The translations under genes were made by a program, and so were the position numbers. Shown in pieces: positions 34,033-34,457 of a stretch of DNA of 34,457 bases. The notes under the pieces were generated by a model, which worked only from the letters and a program-made list of their open reading frames with translations, had not been told where the DNA came from and did no database searches. Source of the DNA: Planctomycetota bacterium (GTDB lineage Bacteria > Planctomycetota > UBA1135 > GCA-002686595); assembly GCA_016220085.1 (NCBI GenBank), contig JACRIN010000021.1, positions 1 through 34,457 on the forward strand, given 5' to 3'. How positions within the stretch are numbered: position 1 is the first letter of the stretch; every line of letters starts with the position of its first letter.

Positions 34033-34457
34033 ATGTCCGCTCCGCGCCTCGATCCCGCGGTCCTGCTCGCTCACCGCGACTACGTCAATCGGCTCGCCCG
34101 CGAGCTCGTGTTCGACCCCTCGCTCGCCGACGACGTCGCGCAAGAGGTCTGGGCGATCGCGTTGGCGCGGCCGCCGCGCGACGCGAGCGCGCTGAAGGCG
34201 TGGCTTTCCGTCGTCGCGCGCAACACTGCGCGGCTCGCGGCGCGCTCGAGCTCGCGGCGCGGCGCGCGCGAACGCGAGGTCGCTCGGGATGAGAGCATCG
34301 GCGCCGCCGACGAGCTCGTCGAACGCGAAGCGCTGCGCAAGGACCTGATCGACGCGGTGCTCGCGCTCGACGAACCGTACCGCGAGACGGTGATCCTGCG
34401 CTACGTCGACGACTTGCCGCCGCGCGAGATCGCCGCGCGCACCGGTGCGCCAGGCGA
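34033..34457 (+). CDS. RNA polymerase sigma factor, ECF (sigma-70 family), partial at window edge
   Basis: The first 141 codons of an ECF sigma factor, cut by the right edge. Region 2 is visible (RDYVNRLARELVFDPSLAD, then DVAQEVW with the promoter-melting helix) and region 4 begins (LDEPYRETVILRYVDDLP, PREIAARTGAP, the helix-turn-helix that reads -35). Region 3 is absent, as in all ECF factors. The ATG at 34033 lies 202 bp after the thioredoxin gene stop. No anti-sigma gene is in view. A 12-bp array sits upstream. Confidence 0.9.
   Translation, partial: MSAPRLDPAVLLAHRDYVNRLARELVFDPSLADDVAQEVWAIALARPPRDASALKAWLSVVARNTARLAARSSSRRGAREREVARDESIGAADELVEREALRKDLIDAVLALDEPYRETVILRYVDDLPPREIAARTGAPG

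Overview
The window is very GC-rich DNA with tightly packed genes. Its gene families suggest a Planctomycetota bacterium, or a similar GC-rich Gram-negative: two secreted FG-GAP/VCBS beta-propeller proteins, a carboxypeptidase-regulatory-like Ig-type protein, a YdjY-domain protein, a DUF3187 protein, a BFN-type nuclease and a Gld-type ABC operon with DUF4340. This placement is an inference from gene content; there is no rRNA in the window.

Layout. 1-2063: a 15-bp minisatellite at the left edge, then a minus-strand pair (triple-FKBP prolyl isomerase, SEC-C protein). 2064-2733: a gene-free stretch with a strongly folding putative ncRNA that ends in an intrinsic terminator, followed by a 13-bp tandem array. 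2734-6740: a Nudix hydrolase facing a minus-strand pair, namely an FG-GAP protein with an in-frame UGA and a large Ig-like protein broken by an in-frame TAG. 6803-10139: tRNA-Ser(UGA) and four minus-strand genes (unknown CxxC protein, DUF3187, BFN nuclease, zinc-ribbon membrane protein). 10249-13077: plus-strand asparaginase, NAD(P)H-hydrate dehydratase and a divergent ThyX. 13074-19385: a 14-repeat FG-GAP protein, a YdjY-domain protein, a DUF4143 ATPase with an AT-rich palindrome at its start, and a membrane protein overlapping the next gene. 19378-24551: inositol-3-phosphate synthase, M3 peptidase, a small membrane protein, an alpha/beta hydrolase and an orphan methyltransferase. 25025-27094: a Kef-type cation/proton antiporter. 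27377-32379: a four-gene minus-strand ABC operon (ATPase, permease, GldG-like, DUF4340). 32643-33830: a secreted TlpA-like thioredoxin with an in-frame UGA. 34033-end: the start of an ECF-type sigma factor.

The most notable result is two independent in-frame UGA codons that look like selenocysteine. One lies at the first Cys of a CGPC thioredoxin motif (33507-33509). The other lies next to a Cys in an FG-GAP protein (4130-4132, minus strand). Each is followed within 20 bases by a perfect 7-bp hairpin whose apical loop has G in its first two bases, the geometry of a bacterial SECIS element. Ordinary gene calling would split both genes. I know of no FG-GAP/VCBS selenoprotein family, so that one may be new.

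Other unusual structure: non-coding gaps repeatedly hold short tandem arrays (units of 12, 13, 13, 15 and about 18 bp), and there is a candidate structured RNA with several perfect stems at 2070-2290.
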